64,000 bases of DNA from RYN-230 sp963793825 (GCA_963793825.1 CAWCBE010000016.1:248001-312000); one strand, 5' to 3'; counted from the stretch's first letter, positions 27,282 through 39,852 are shown. Notes: generated by a model from the sequence alone, not told the origin. Made by a program: numbers and translations.

Positions 27282-28540
27282 CCCGCCCCCTCGGCCGGGA
27301 CCTCGGCGAGCACGTGAAAGCCGCCACCGAGGCGCGGTTCGGCTACCAGCCAGCCACCGAACGCGGCGATGCGCTCGCGCATGCCCACGATCCCGTGGCC
27401 CGTGCTGGGGCCGCCCGGCGGCCCGCCATCACCCGCCGGCTGGGTGGCTGATCCCCCGTCGTCAGTGACCTCGATGCGGACGCGGCCGGCCGAGACGGTG
27501 ACGGCGACCGCGGCCCGGGCCCCGGCCGCGTGTTTCACGACGTTGGTCAGCGCCTCCTGGATGACCCGGAAGATGGACAGCTCGAGCGCGGGGGAGAGCT
27601 GGCGATCGGCGCCCGACAGCCGCAGCTCCACGGGCGTCCCGGAGGCCCGCACGTTCTCGGCGAGTTCCTTGAGGTCGACCAGCCTCGGGGCGGGCGCCAG
27701 CGCAGCCGCACCGGTCTCCTCGTCGCGAAGCAGCCCGAGCACCACCCCCAGCTCGTCCTGGGCAGTCCGGCCGATCATCTCGATCGATTCGAGTGCGGTA
27801 CCCGCCTCCTCGGGGTGCTTCGCCATGAGGCGCCTGCCCACCCCGGCCTGGACGGTGATCACCGCCAGGGTGTGGGCGACGACGTCGTGCAACTCGTGAG
27901 CGATGCGCATCCGCTCCTCGCGGACCTGCTGGCGGGCGCGCTCCACCTCGGCGGCCCGCTCCCGCTCCGCCTGGTCCGCCAGTCCGGCCACGTAACGCCG
28001 GCGGGCCGCCACGCTGTCGCCGATGAACCAGGCCGCCGTCAACGGCACGAAGCCGTCCAGCACCTGCGTGGCCAGGGACGCATGGGGCGTAGTCCGGATC
28101 GCGAATGCCGCGTAGATGATCGCCCCGGCCAGGATCGTGGCTGCCGCCCCGGCGGCGGGGATCGACAGCCGTCTCGGCAGCCCCGCGGCGGCAGCGTACA
28201 TGGCGAGCCCGATCATGATGCTGAGCGGCAACGGGGCGTTGCCCCAGGCCATGGCCAGTCCGGTCACAGCGGTCGCCACCGCCAGCACGGGCAGCGGCCA
28301 GCGTCTTAGCAGCACAACCGGGCCGCACACCATGAGCGCGGGGACGCCGTGCTGTCCCCGCCCAGGGGTCACCGCGACGGCCAGAGCGAGGGTGGCCAGT
28401 CCTGCGCCCGCGATGAGCACGACAGTGGCCAGCCACTGCCGCTCACCGAATACACCGGGAAGAGGTCCCTTCGGGGGTTGCTCAGCCAGATGATCCCTAG
28501 CCACAACACCGACCGTAACCAGTCCTTCGGCTAAGTGCAT
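27278..28540 (-). CDS. NarL-type sensor histidine kinase
   Basis: 420 residues. Four to six N-terminal membrane helices (about 35-180) have no large outside domain. A HisKA_3 dimerisation helix carries the phosphorylated His in RIAHELHDVVAHTLAVITVQ, and an HATPase domain follows (EALTNVVKHA, VTDDGG, GHGIVGMRERIAAFGG). Sensor kinases of this build usually monitor the membrane and control an ABC-2 exporter, which matches the downstream genes. Start ATG at 28540. Confidence 0.92.
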   Translation of the reverse strand: MHLAEGLVTVGVVARDHLAEQPPKGPLPGVFGERQWLATVVLIAGAGLATLALAVAVTPGRGQHGVPALMVCGPVVLLRRWPLPVLAVATAVTGLAMAWGNAPLPLSIMIGLAMYAAAAGLPRRLSIPAAGAAATILAGAIIYAAFAIRTTPHASLATQVLDGFVPLTAAWFIGDSVAARRRYVAGLADQAERERAAEVERARQQVREERMRIAHELHDVVAHTLAVITVQAGVGRRLMAKHPEEAGTALESIEMIGRTAQDELGVVLGLLRDEETGAAALAPAPRLVDLKELAENVRASGTPVELRLSGADRQLSPALELSIFRVIQEALTNVVKHAAGARAAVAVTVSAGRVRIEVTDDGGSATQPAGDGGPPGGPSTGHGIVGMRERIAAFGGWLVAEPRLGGGFHVLAEVPAEGAG

Positions 28541-28655
28541 CAGCCTCGAGGATGACGGGCGTCGGCAGGAGCCATTTTCCAGGTCATTCCGCTCGCCAAT
28601 ATCTGCGTACCCGGCGGGGCACCGGGCCGCACCGGGACCAGGCCGCGCGGCTTGC

Positions 28656-29810
28656 TCAGCGGAGCAGCTCCCGGGCGATCACGAGCTGCTGGATCTGGCT
28701 GGTGCCCTCGTAGATCCGGAACAGCCGGACATCGCGGTAGAGCCGCTCGGCCGGGATGCCGCGGATGTATCCGGAGCCACCGTGGATCTGCACGGCACGG
28801 TCGGCGATCCGGCCGACCGCCTCGCTGGCGAAGTACTTCGCCGCCGACGGGGCGAGCCGCCGGTCGGTGCCCGCGTCGTAGTGGGCCGCGGCGTCCAGCA
28901 CCAGCGACCGGGCCGCCATGTATTCGGTCTGCGAGTCCGCGAGCATGGCCTGGACGAGCTGGTATTCGCCGATCGGGCGGCCGCCCTGGGAGCGTTCCCT
29001 GGCGTAGCCGACGCTCTCGTCAATCAGCCGGGCCGCGACGCCGACGCAGACCCCGGCGATCGTCAGCCGCCCGTGCGCCAGGCTGCGCATGGCCGTGGCG
29101 TAGCCTGCCTGGGCCGCCTCCCCGACGAGTGCGTCCGCGGGCACCCGGACGCTGCTGAATGCGACATCAGCGGTCCAGGCGCCGGCCTGGCCCATCTTGT
29201 GATCCCGCGGGGCCACCGCGACTCCGCCGGTTCGTGCGGGCACGACGAATACCCCGATGCCCTTGCCCGGCGGCGCCTGCGGGTCAGTGCGCGCGAAGAC
29301 CAGGAACATGTCGGCCACCGGGGCGTTAGTGATATAGCGCTTGAGGCCGTCGATGACCCAGCCGCCGTCTTCCGGCCGCGCGGTCGTCGCCAGCCGACTC
29401 GGATCGGAACCCGCGTCCGGCTCGGTCAGCGCGAACGAGGCGACCACCTCGCCGGAGGCCAGCCCGGGCAGCCACTGCTGGCGCTGCCGCTCGGTGCCGG
29501 CCAGGACGAGAACCTGCCCGGCGATCCCGTTGTTCGTGCCGAACAGCGACCGGAACGCGGGACTGGTGTAGCCAAGCTCGATGGCCACCCACACCTGCTG
29601 GGCCACCGACAGGCCGAGGCCGCCGTACTCCGCGGGCAGCGCGTAGCCGTACAGGCCCATCTCCCTGGCCTGCGTGATCAGCCGGGCCGGGATCTCGTCG
29701 GACTCGTCGATGCCAGCCTCGGCCGGCATCACCTCGTGCCGGACGAAAGCGCGCAGCAGGCTGAGCAGCTCATCGAACTCCGCCGTGGTCACCATCTGCC
29801 CAGTGTCCAT
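28656..29810 (-). CDS. acyl-CoA dehydrogenase
   Basis: 384 residues, full length. The N-terminal helical domain includes GLYGYALPAEYGGLGLS. The middle beta domain has the FAD/substrate loop ASFALTEPDAGSDPS. The C-terminal domain ends in the catalytic-base region RIYEGTSQIQQLVIARELL (Glu near 368). It dehydrogenates acyl-CoA at C2-C3 with electron-transfer flavoprotein as acceptor; chain length is not predictable. ATG 29810 is used; a GTG lies one codon upstream. It is monocistronic. The link with the neighbouring exporter is unclear. Confidence 0.9.
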   Translation of the reverse strand: MDTGQMVTTAEFDELLSLLRAFVRHEVMPAEAGIDESDEIPARLITQAREMGLYGYALPAEYGGLGLSVAQQVWVAIELGYTSPAFRSLFGTNNGIAGQVLVLAGTERQRQQWLPGLASGEVVASFALTEPDAGSDPSRLATTARPEDGGWVIDGLKRYITNAPVADMFLVFARTDPQAPPGKGIGVFVVPARTGGVAVAPRDHKMGQAGAWTADVAFSSVRVPADALVGEAAQAGYATAMRSLAHGRLTIAGVCVGVAARLIDESVGYARERSQGGRPIGEYQLVQAMLADSQTEYMAARSLVLDAAAHYDAGTDRRLAPSAAKYFASEAVGRIADRAVQIHGGSGYIRGIPAERLYRDVRLFRIYEGTSQIQQLVIARELLR

Positions 29811-29861
29811 CACCGCCCGGCCGGTTCGGGGGCCCGGCCCGTTCTCTGCGGCCCCGTCTGG

Positions 29862-32483
<2,622 letters not shown>

Positions 32484-32525
32484 TGGTGACCGCCAAGGTA
32501 TTCGTGGCACAGGGGCCGGGGCCCC

Positions 32526-34252
32526 TTAACGCGCCGGAGATGCCGGAGCTGGCTGCACGCGCCGCGGCGCAGTGAGCCGGACGCCGAACAGGGGGGCGAT
32601 GTCCGGCTCTGTGCTGGCGTTGCCGAGCAGGGCAACGCCCGCTACCTCGTCTAGGAACCGGGTCAGCGCGTAGTGGTTCAGGGCCGTGGTCACGACCACG
32701 CCATGCAGGCCGGGGGCGATGAGCACGAACGGAACGTTCTCCCCGCCTGCGCCCTGGTCGCTCTCGTCGAACGTGACCACGATGGCGAGCCGGCCGGCCT
32801 TCCAGTCCGGTCCGGACTGGATCACCGGAATCCACGACCTGAGCCAGTGGTCCGCGGCAGCCAGGCTTCCGTTCGTGGTGTCGTTCGCGAGGTCCGGCTT
32901 CAGCAGGCCAACCGTGGGCAGGGCGCCAGCCGTGATGTCAGCGGCCAGGGCCCCGCGGCCCGGCGTGCCGGATGGCACGTCCTCCGCCGCGCACTCGGCC
33001 TTATTCCGGGCGTCGGTGTAATACGCCCATGGGTTGTGGTTGACGTCGTAGTAGCCGGGGTTCGAGGTCTGGCAGTTGGCCGTCATCCCCTCGGCATAGG
33101 TCTTGGCCGTGCCGCCGGCGGAGATGGCCTGGCTGAACACCGTGGGCCCCGGCCACGAGCAGCCCCGGCCAGGAGCGCAGTCGTCCGGCAGCCCCCGCGC
33201 GCTCCCGGCGAAGATGGCCAGGTAGTTGGGCAGGCTCGGATGGCCGATGTCGGACCAGTCGGTGGCGTAGCCGTACCGCTGGGCCAGCGACCACAGATAG
33301 GGCATGGCCGCGGCCGGCCTGGCGCCGGACGGGAAGACGTCTACGCTGCTGCGGTTCTCGTCGGTGATGACGAGGACCTTGCTGATTCCGCTGCCCGCCG
33401 GGCCGGCCGGCCTCGTGGCGGCGCCCGGTGCGCCGGCCGGGCTGGCGCTGGCGGCAGCGGCCGGGCCAGGGCTGGCGGCGGTCGAGCCCGGCGCGAAGCT
33501 GGCCACGACCGCATACCAGTCGGTGGCGGCGGCCAGGGTGGCCGCGCCGGCCTGGGGCCGGCCGCGCTGGAGGTGATGTCCTCCTCGAACGCCGACCCGC
33601 TGGCGGTGCTCGCCCGTTCGGCGAAGCCGCTGCCCTGGCTGCTGCCCGGGTCCGGGACGGCCCCCGGGGACACCCCGGTCAGCACGGCCGAGTAGACCAG
33701 CTGCCCGGCCGGGACTGAGCTCGTGCTGCCGGTCCGTACCGCGCTTCCGGCGCCACGGGCCACCGTCATCGCGCGGAGCGGGCGGGCGGCGGCGACACCG
33801 GAGTAGTCCGCGACCGAGCCCTGGAATTCGGCGCCCGGCGGTGCCGACACGGTGATCGTCATCCCGGGTGCCGCGGCCTTCGTGCCAGCCAGGTAGTACA
33901 GCGCGATGTCACCGCTGCTGCCGCCGAAGCGTTCCGTGCCGGTGGCCCGGGTCCACGTGCCGTTGACGCTGTCGGATACCCGGACCTTCCCGGATGAGCC
34001 GTACTGGGCGAACCAGCCCACTAAGAGATCACCGGCCCGCACCGGCCGGCTCAGCGAGACCGGCACCGACGTGGACCTGTCGCTGTGGTTGAACGCCGCC
34101 CCCTGCACGAACGTCACTGCCGTCGCTGCTGCCCCCCGAGAGATGACCACCGCGGCTGACGCCGCCAGCCCGGCCAGCACGGCCAGCACGGCGAGCACAG
34201 TGAAGATCTTGCTGGGCACCAGCCGCCTCATCCGGGCCACGGTAGGGATCAT
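32526..34252 (-). pseudogene. secreted repeat-domain/phosphoesterase fusion, single frameshift
   Basis: Residues 1 to about 235 (signal helix IFTVLAVLAVLAGLAASAAVV, then one copy of the shared domain of about 200 residues) are in one frame. The rest, from AASFAPG-type sequence on, is in the next. Adding one base to the G4 run at 33554-33557 restores AGPQAGAATLAAATDWYAVV, matching the paralogous domains. The C-terminal about 300 residues are a PF04185-type phosphoesterase (acid phosphatase/phospholipase C fold): VITDENRSSVDVF, IGHPSLPNYLAIFAGS, VTFDESDQGAGGENVPFV. It would act outside the cell on phosphate esters. The stop/start overlap with the next gene is 4 bases. Confidence 0.8.
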
Positions 34253-35259
34253 CTGACGGGGTTGTCTTCCGGCATCTGCCGTATCTGCCAGCGGCCGTTT
34301 GCGTAGAACCGGCTCATCAGGTCAGCGGCAGCGCTGCTGGGTGGCGCCCCCCGGGGCGGTGACCTCGCGGCCCGTCCCGCGCCGGGAAACCCTTGGTGCC
34401 CGGCTCCCGCGGGAGCGGTGTTCAGTTCCCGCAGGATCGCGAGCAGGGCCGGCTGCTGGGTCAGCTGGTGGCCGGCGAAGTCCCAGGCGAAGGTCTGCTC
34501 ACCCTGCCAGCCCGAGCGTTCCCACTGCCTGATCATGGTGAGCAGCTCGGCGGGAGTCGGGTAACGCCAGCCACCGCCGGAAAAGGCCTGCAGCACGCCC
34601 CAGTAGCGGGCGACGTGCGCGGCGCGCAGCGCGGCGATGTACCGGGGAATCTCCGTCCAGTCACAGCGGCGGCCGCTGCGGCACGGATACGGGTCGGTGC
34701 CGAGCACGTCGGTGGCGTGCGCGAACCCCGGGAAGCTGGCGGCCTCGGCGACCACCTCATAGGTGAACGTGCCCGGCGCCAGCCGGTGCACCAGCCGGCT
34801 GCGCGCGGTCACCTGCGCGGCCACGTCCAGGCAGCGGCCGCCAAAGGCAGGCCGTGCGTCGTCGGCTTCGTCGGCCAGGTAGTAGCCGGCCACCTTCGGA
34901 TCCCCGGCCAGGCCCGCGAGCGCGCGGCTGGCCTGCCCGTCGGACATGGCGAACGAGCACGTCGCCTTGCTGTATCCGCCGAGCCACACCAGGGCCCGCT
35001 GCCCGGCCGGCAGGGCGTCGATCAGGCCGCGGTACGGCCCGAGATCGACGAGGTTGTACCCGTAGGACCGAGTGCGCCGTCCATCCGGCGTGTCGGTCAT
35101 GTACCGGTACTGGAGCAGGGCATGACTGGGCGCCCGGGCCGCGGCCGGCGCCAGTGGCGGGCCGCACCCCCCGGCCAGTGCCGCAATGGCCAGCACGAGG
35201 GCCAGGGCGGCCGGAGCGGCCGGAGCGGCCGGAGCCAGCCGTCGCATCGGTTGCCTCAT
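34249..35259 (-). CDS. lipoprotein, putative TIM-barrel glycoside hydrolase-like
   Basis: 336 residues. The signal peptide ends in a lipobox (IAALAGGC, Cys near 32), so it is a membrane-anchored lipoprotein. The mature part has motifs of a TIM-barrel glycan-acting fold: YYLADEADD (possible acid residues), TDVLGTDPYPC and QTFAWDFAGHQ. The family was not identified with confidence. The C-terminal about 50 residues are low-complexity, then NGRWQIRQMPEDN. It overlaps the phosphoesterase fusion gene by 4 bases, so both exported proteins are made together, next to the polysaccharide cluster. Confidence 0.65.
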   Translation of the reverse strand: MRQPMRRLAPAAPAAPAALALVLAIAALAGGCGPPLAPAAARAPSHALLQYRYMTDTPDGRRTRSYGYNLVDLGPYRGLIDALPAGQRALVWLGGYSKATCSFAMSDGQASRALAGLAGDPKVAGYYLADEADDARPAFGGRCLDVAAQVTARSRLVHRLAPGTFTYEVVAEAASFPGFAHATDVLGTDPYPCRSGRRCDWTEIPRYIAALRAAHVARYWGVLQAFSGGGWRYPTPAELLTMIRQWERSGWQGEQTFAWDFAGHQLTQQPALLAILRELNTAPAGAGHQGFPGAGRAARSPPRGAPPSSAAADLMSRFYANGRWQIRQMPEDNPVR

Positions 35260-35339
35260 CCCGGGTTGGCGTGGGCGGGATGGCGCTGCGCCATGAGCGG
35301 GCCCGATGACCGGCCTGCGCGCATCCTCATTAACCCTGG

Positions 35340-35361
35340 TTCGCAGTTAATTCGCAGTTAA
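35340..35361. repeat. tandem 11-base repeat upstream of the polysaccharide cluster
   Basis: TTCGCAGTTAA occurs twice in direct tandem, with a related TTAACC just upstream. Two-copy direct repeats one helical turn apart in the leader of a large operon are typical of response-regulator binding. It is 190 bases before the wzz-like start. Function inferred only. Confidence 0.4.
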
Positions 35362-35550
35362 ACGGCGCCGATTATAAGCAGCTGGCCCGGCGAATCTGCT
35401 CATGCAGATGACGTAGAAGGTTTATCCGGCTGACGTAGCAGCTCATGCCTGCGGCGTAGACGAAGACCCGTGCGTTTACCGAAGTCATGGTGCACCTCCG
35501 CCTTTTAGCTTGAAGGCTCATGCAAGTGCGGGGGAACGGAGCCAGCTGCG

Positions 35551-36963
35551 GTGGAAGCAAACGAAGCACTGCGACGCATCTTCTGGCGGCACCGCTGGCT
35601 GCTGGTGGCCATGGTGCTCATCCCGGTGGTCGCCGTGGCCATGCTCCGCCGCATCGAGCCAGTGAAGTACGCGGCCACCTCCACCATCCAGGCGCAGGCC
35701 GCCACGCCACAGGTGGATACCGAGGCAGCGGCGATCCTCAGCCGGGTCACCGCGGTCGCGACCAGCCCCTCCCTGGTCCAGACGGCGATGCGGGCCGCCG
35801 GGCTGAGCGGGGATGCGGTCTCCGTGGCGCAGACCGAAGTTGCGGTCCAGTCGCTGAGCAGTTCCGCCATCGTGACCGTCACCGTCACCGCCCCCAGCCG
35901 GCTCTTCGCCGTCCGGCTGGCCCGGTCGCTGAGCACGGAAATTGTCGTCGCGCTCAACGGGCTGGGCGCGCAGTCCAGCCAGCAGCTCACCGCGCTCGGC
36001 AGGCAGCGGGATCAGCTGAATGCCGTCCGGGACAGCCTGCTCCGGCAGCTGGCGGTCGCCCAGGCCCGGAATCAGCTGGGCACCAGCGCCGCGGTCCAGT
36101 CCCTCATCGCGCAGCTCAACGCCGTGGAAACGCAACTGGCCGCCAACCTGACGGCCGAGCAGCAGGTGCTCACCAACAGCTCGGTCAACGAGGGCGCAGC
36201 GATCATCAACGCGCCTCGCTACGCGGTCGGCGTATCCCGGCACCTGGCCAGCGACGCCGCCCTCGCCGGGCTCCTCGGCCTCATCGTTGGCATGCTGATC
36301 GCCACGATCCGCGAACTCTCCCGGCCCACGGTCGCGGAGCCTGCCGCGGCCGCCCGGGAACTGAGCCTGGTGCTGCTGGGCAGCGCGCAGGTGGCGGACG
36401 GTGAGATGGCCGAGATCGACGACGAGCTGACGACCCGGCTGAGCCTGGCCGCCCACCGCCTGGGCGCACGCACCCTGGTGCTCACCGGGCCGGTGCCGTC
36501 CGCACAGCTCACCGCACTGGCCGCGGACATCAACGGGAGCTTGCCTGCCGTGGTCCTCAGCCCGCCCGACGGCGCTGTCCCGGAGCAGGCCGCCAACAAC
36601 CGGGAATGGGGGGTCACCGCGCTCTCCGCCCGCCTCGCGGTCAGTGGCGGCGGCGCCAAGCGGCCAGCCGGTCCCAGTGGCACCATCGGCCCACACGTGC
36701 TGGGCAAGAGCTCGCCCGGCATCGGGCTGCAGGTGCTCGCGCTGCCGGCCATGACGCTCCAGGCCCGGCCGGAGGACCCGGCGCTGATCCTCGTGCTGCC
36801 CAGGTTCGCCCCGCACGCGGCGCTGGACCAGGCGGTGGACCTGGGGGTGACCACGGGCTGGCCGCTGCTCGGCGTCATCGGCCTCCGGCAGCGCCGAGGG
36901 CGCCGTCACTGGCGCATCCGCTGGGCGCATCCGCTGAGCGCATCCGCTGAGCGCATCCGCTGA
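35551..36963 (+). CDS. Wzz/CpsC-like polysaccharide chain-length regulator
   Basis: 470 residues. TM1 is near 18-36 (WLLVAMVLIPVVAVAML), with an outside domain of about 190 residues with coiled-coil character (GLGAQSSQQLTALGRQRDQLNAV). TM2 is near 233-250 (LAGLLGLIVGMLIATI). The cytosolic C-terminal part of about 215 residues is a degenerate Rossmann-like domain without a Walker A motif, so not an active tyrosine kinase. It controls length or export of the polymer. GTG start with GGGGAACGGAG upstream. The last about 17 codons lie inside a 13-base tandem repeat, so the C-terminus (WAHPLSASAERIR) is repeat-encoded and probably variable. Confidence 0.78.
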   Translation: MEANEALRRIFWRHRWLLVAMVLIPVVAVAMLRRIEPVKYAATSTIQAQAATPQVDTEAAAILSRVTAVATSPSLVQTAMRAAGLSGDAVSVAQTEVAVQSLSSSAIVTVTVTAPSRLFAVRLARSLSTEIVVALNGLGAQSSQQLTALGRQRDQLNAVRDSLLRQLAVAQARNQLGTSAAVQSLIAQLNAVETQLAANLTAEQQVLTNSSVNEGAAIINAPRYAVGVSRHLASDAALAGLLGLIVGMLIATIRELSRPTVAEPAAAARELSLVLLGSAQVADGEMAEIDDELTTRLSLAAHRLGARTLVLTGPVPSAQLTALAADINGSLPAVVLSPPDGAVPEQAANNREWGVTALSARLAVSGGGAKRPAGPSGTIGPHVLGKSSPGIGLQVLALPAMTLQARPEDPALILVLPRFAPHAALDQAVDLGVTTGWPLLGVIGLRQRRGRRHWRIRWAHPLSASAERIR

Positions 36964-37067
36964 GCGCATCCGCTGAGCGCATCCGCTGAGCGCATCCGCT
37001 GGGCGCATCGGCTGAGCGCATCGGCTGAGCGCATCCGCTGAGCGCATCCGCTGAGCGCATTGGTTAA
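36912..37067. repeat. twelve-copy 13-base tandem repeat
   Basis: Unit GCGCATCCGCTGA repeated with exact 13-base periodicity at 36912, 36925 and so on to 37055. Two copies have CGG for CCG, two have GGG for GAG at the junction, and the last is degenerate. It spans the stop codon (36961-36963) of the wzz-like gene and most of the gap to capD. Because 13 is not divisible by three, gain or loss of a unit before the stop would change the C-terminal frame. Confidence 0.9.
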
Positions 37068-37135
37068 TCGCCCGGGGACCGGGCGCTGGTTGAGAAGTCA
37101 GCCAATGGCACGAAGATCCACCTGGGGGAAAGATC

Positions 37136-38743
37136 ATGAACGAGCTGAGACCCAACAGCCCCGCTGACCGTGAGCGCTGGTGGTCGGCGCTGCGCTGGAC
37201 CCGGGACCGGTACCAGCACACCCGGCTATCGAGCACGGGGCTAGCCAGCACGGGGCTGCCGGGCACCGGGCTGCCGGGCACCGGGCTGCCGGGTACCGGG
37301 CTGCCGACACTGATCGTGGGCGGCGGTGCCGCGGCCAGGACCCTGATCCGCGACCTGAAGCGCTCACCTGATTATGGGCTTCACCCGGTGGGCTGCCTGG
37401 ACGATGATCCGCGCGTCCGGTCGGTGTCCGGGCTCCCGGTCCTCGGGCAGCTCCGCGACCTGCGCCGCATCATCCGCGAGCACGGCTTCGAAGCGGCGGT
37501 CGTCGCGATCCCCTCGCTGCCGCCGGCCACGCTGAGCACGTTGGTCCGGGACGCCAGCGGCACCGGGATCCACGTGCGGTTCCTCCCGTCGTTCCTGTCC
37601 GCGATGGAGCGGGCCGCCCGGGCCGCGGACATGCGCACAGTCCGGTTCAGCGCACTGCTCGGCCGCCAGGAACGCCGTGTCCTGCAGCCGCCCACCCGCG
37701 CGCTGCTGGCCGGCGCACGGGTCCTGGTTACCGGCGCCGGGGGGTCCATCGGCCAGGAACTGTGCCGCCAGATCCGCAGCTACCGGCCGGCCGCGCTGTA
37801 CATGCTGGATCACGACGAATCCAACCTGCACGGGCTCGAGCTGGAACTCGATGGCGAGGCCCTGCTCGACAATCCCGACGTCATCATCGCGGACATCCGC
37901 GACCAGGCCCGGATCAGGCAGATCTGCCAGGCGGTCCGGCCCGAGATCATTTTCCACGCCGCGGCCCACAAGCACCTGCCGCTCCTGGAGCGCCATCCCT
38001 GCGAGGGCGTGAAGTCCAACGTGCTGGGGACGCAGAACCTGGTCCAGGCGGCACTGGAGGCCCGCGCGGCGCGCTTCGTGCTCATCTCGACGGACAAGGC
38101 GGCTGATCCCAGGTCGATACTCGGGGCCACAAAGCGGCTGGCCGAGATGATCGTGCAGTTGCACGCCACCGGGCCGACCCAGGTGTGCTCGGTCCGCTTC
38201 GGCAACGTGCTCGGCAGCCGCGGCTCGTTCCTGACCGCCGTCGCCGGGCAGCTCGACCGGGGCGACCCGGTCACGGTGACCGATCCTGAGGTCACCCGGT
38301 TCTTCATGACCGTGGAAGAGGCGGTGGGCCTGGTCCTGTCGGCTGCCCCCATGGCCGAGTACGGCGAGACGTTCGTGCTGGACATGGGCGAGCCGGTGCG
38401 GATCGTCAACCTCGTCCGCCGGTACGCCGAGCAATTGCACGCGCCCGACGTCCAGATCCGCTACACCGGCCTGCGGCCCGGCGAGAAACTGCACGAGACG
38501 CTGTTCAGCGGGGGCGAGGAGCGGCTGGCGACCGCCAATCCGGCCATCTGGGCGACGCGGCCGGCCCGGCTGCCCGATGACTTCCCCGGCCGTCTCGGCC
38601 ATCTGTACCACGCGGCGGCCAACGGGGAGGATCAGCAGGTCCGCACGCTGCTCGAGGATCTGATGCCGGACTACACGGCAGCGCAGGCCGGCCTCTCGGA
38701 ACTCGCCTCGGCCTCGGCCCGGCCCTACCCGGACGAGTTCTGA
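37136..38743 (+). CDS. CapD-like nucleotide-sugar 4,6-dehydratase/epimerase
   Basis: 535 residues. The first Rossmann (CoA-binding-like) domain lies at about 57-180 (LIVGGGAAARTLIRDL). The catalytic SDR domain lies at about 198-480, with VLVTGAGGSIGQELC, HAAAHKHLPLLE, ISTDKAADPRSILGATKR and LRPGEKLHE. The family dehydrates UDP-GlcNAc-type sugars to 4-keto-6-deoxy sugars. Usual homologues have four N-terminal membrane helices; here these are missing and replaced by a GLPGT repeat tail. It probably makes the keto-sugar substrate for the DegT aminotransferase in the cluster. Start ATG with GGGGGAAA upstream. Confidence 0.87.
   Translation: MNELRPNSPADRERWWSALRWTRDRYQHTRLSSTGLASTGLPGTGLPGTGLPGTGLPTLIVGGGAAARTLIRDLKRSPDYGLHPVGCLDDDPRVRSVSGLPVLGQLRDLRRIIREHGFEAAVVAIPSLPPATLSTLVRDASGTGIHVRFLPSFLSAMERAARAADMRTVRFSALLGRQERRVLQPPTRALLAGARVLVTGAGGSIGQELCRQIRSYRPAALYMLDHDESNLHGLELELDGEALLDNPDVIIADIRDQARIRQICQAVRPEIIFHAAAHKHLPLLERHPCEGVKSNVLGTQNLVQAALEARAARFVLISTDKAADPRSILGATKRLAEMIVQLHATGPTQVCSVRFGNVLGSRGSFLTAVAGQLDRGDPVTVTDPEVTRFFMTVEEAVGLVLSAAPMAEYGETFVLDMGEPVRIVNLVRRYAEQLHAPDVQIRYTGLRPGEKLHETLFSGGEERLATANPAIWATRPARLPDDFPGRLGHLYHAAANGEDQQVRTLLEDLMPDYTAAQAGLSELASASARPYPDEF
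37231..37305 (+). repeat. 15-base tandem repeats in the capD N-terminus
   Basis: About five in-frame copies of a GGGCTGCCGGGCACC-like unit encoding GLPGT (earlier copies diverge to GLAST and LSST). The unit is divisible by three, so it lengthens the flexible N-terminus without frame loss. Confidence 0.8.
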
Positions 38744-39852
38744 TGCGGGCTGTCGTGCTGCGGACCGCTGGCGAGCAGCTGGAACTGGCGTGCGCGCACC
38801 GCTGGCTCGGCCAGGTGCTGGCCGAGGGCGCCGCGGGCCAGCTGGCCCTGGCCGGCCGCGCGCGCCACCGACTTCCTGATGTGCGCGTGACGGTTGAAAG
38901 CACGACCGCGCCCTTCGGCACCACCGGGTGGGACGTGCTGACCAGGGGCGCGTGGCGGCGCCCCGGGCAGGTGATGGTCCGCGACGCGTGCTCCTCCGGC
39001 CTTGACCTGCTGGTCACGGCAGACGGGCCGACCCTGGACGTCGTGGCGCGGTGGCGGCCGCCGGTGACCGGCCGGGCCGCGTCGGCCGTGCTGCGGGCCC
39101 GGTCGCGGCTGCTCATCCGGGCCGTGCTGCTGCAGTACCCGGCTCTGTGGTGGAGCCAGCAGCGCGGGCGGGCGCCGCTGCATGCGTCCGTGTGCACGGT
39201 CGGCCAGCCAGAAGACCGACCGTGCGGCCGCCCGGGCGGCCGCACGGTCCTCATCGCCGGGCCCGGCGGGATCGGCAAGTCAACGCTGGTCAATGCGGAG
39301 CTGGCCCGCGGCGCGCGGGCGGCCAGCGACAACCTGTGCGTCAGCGACGGGCGGGCCGCCTGGGGGCTGCTGGAACCCAGGCGGGTGCCAGCCGGGGAGC
39401 AAGGCGGGAGCCATGGCCGCCGCATGCCGCACGGACGCCGGGAGGCGCCCTGGCCGGACCGGGTGGACGAGCTGCTGCCCGACCTGGTTCTCGTGCTCCG
39501 GCGCGGGACTGGCGACGCGGCCACCTCGGCTCCGACCGCCGCAACCCCGTGCCCGGCGGAGGAGGCGGCCCGGTCCCTGGTGGCCGGGACCTACATGGCC
39601 GGGGAACTCCGCCGGTACTGGTCCTTCGCCGCGACGCTGGCCCTCGGCACCGGGCTGGGCGATACCCACCCGGCGGTCGAGCAGGTCGCCACGGCGCTGA
39701 CCACCAGGCTGCCCTGCCTGGAGATCCGCCTCGGGCAGCACCCCGGGACCCTGGGCAGCCTGCTGCCCGCCGCACCTCGCGTGCCCGCGGCAGCCGACGT
39801 CCCCGCGGCACCTGACGTCCTCGCGGCAACAGAAACAGAGGTGCGCCGATGA
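38743..39852 (+). CDS. HprK-like P-loop kinase family protein
   Basis: 369 residues. An N-terminal alpha/beta part precedes a P-loop domain with Walker A GPGGIGKST near 173-181, followed by RAASDNLCVSDG, as in HPr-kinase-like proteins with a Walker B aspartate. The C-terminal end is low-complexity Ala/Pro. Such proteins occur in exopolysaccharide and peptide-modification clusters, where their substrate is mostly unknown. The start ATG shares one base with the capD stop and the end overlaps the glycosyltransferase by 4, so it is locked into the operon. A PTS role is unlikely in this context. Confidence 0.7.
   Translation: MRAVVLRTAGEQLELACAHRWLGQVLAEGAAGQLALAGRARHRLPDVRVTVESTTAPFGTTGWDVLTRGAWRRPGQVMVRDACSSGLDLLVTADGPTLDVVARWRPPVTGRAASAVLRARSRLLIRAVLLQYPALWWSQQRGRAPLHASVCTVGQPEDRPCGRPGGRTVLIAGPGGIGKSTLVNAELARGARAASDNLCVSDGRAAWGLLEPRRVPAGEQGGSHGRRMPHGRREAPWPDRVDELLPDLVLVLRRGTGDAATSAPTAATPCPAEEAARSLVAGTYMAGELRRYWSFAATLALGTGLGDTHPAVEQVATALTTRLPCLEIRLGQHPGTLGSLLPAAPRVPAAADVPAAPDVLAATETEVRR

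Noticed and set aside
36912..37067. CRISPR array
   Set aside because: The 13-base units are contiguous without spacers and there are no cas genes.
35518..37281. A 587-codon open frame on the minus strand
   Set aside because: It lies opposite the wzz-like gene and passes through the 13-base repeat, giving repetitive ADALSGCAQRMRS-like sequence. It is an antisense shadow in GC-rich DNA.
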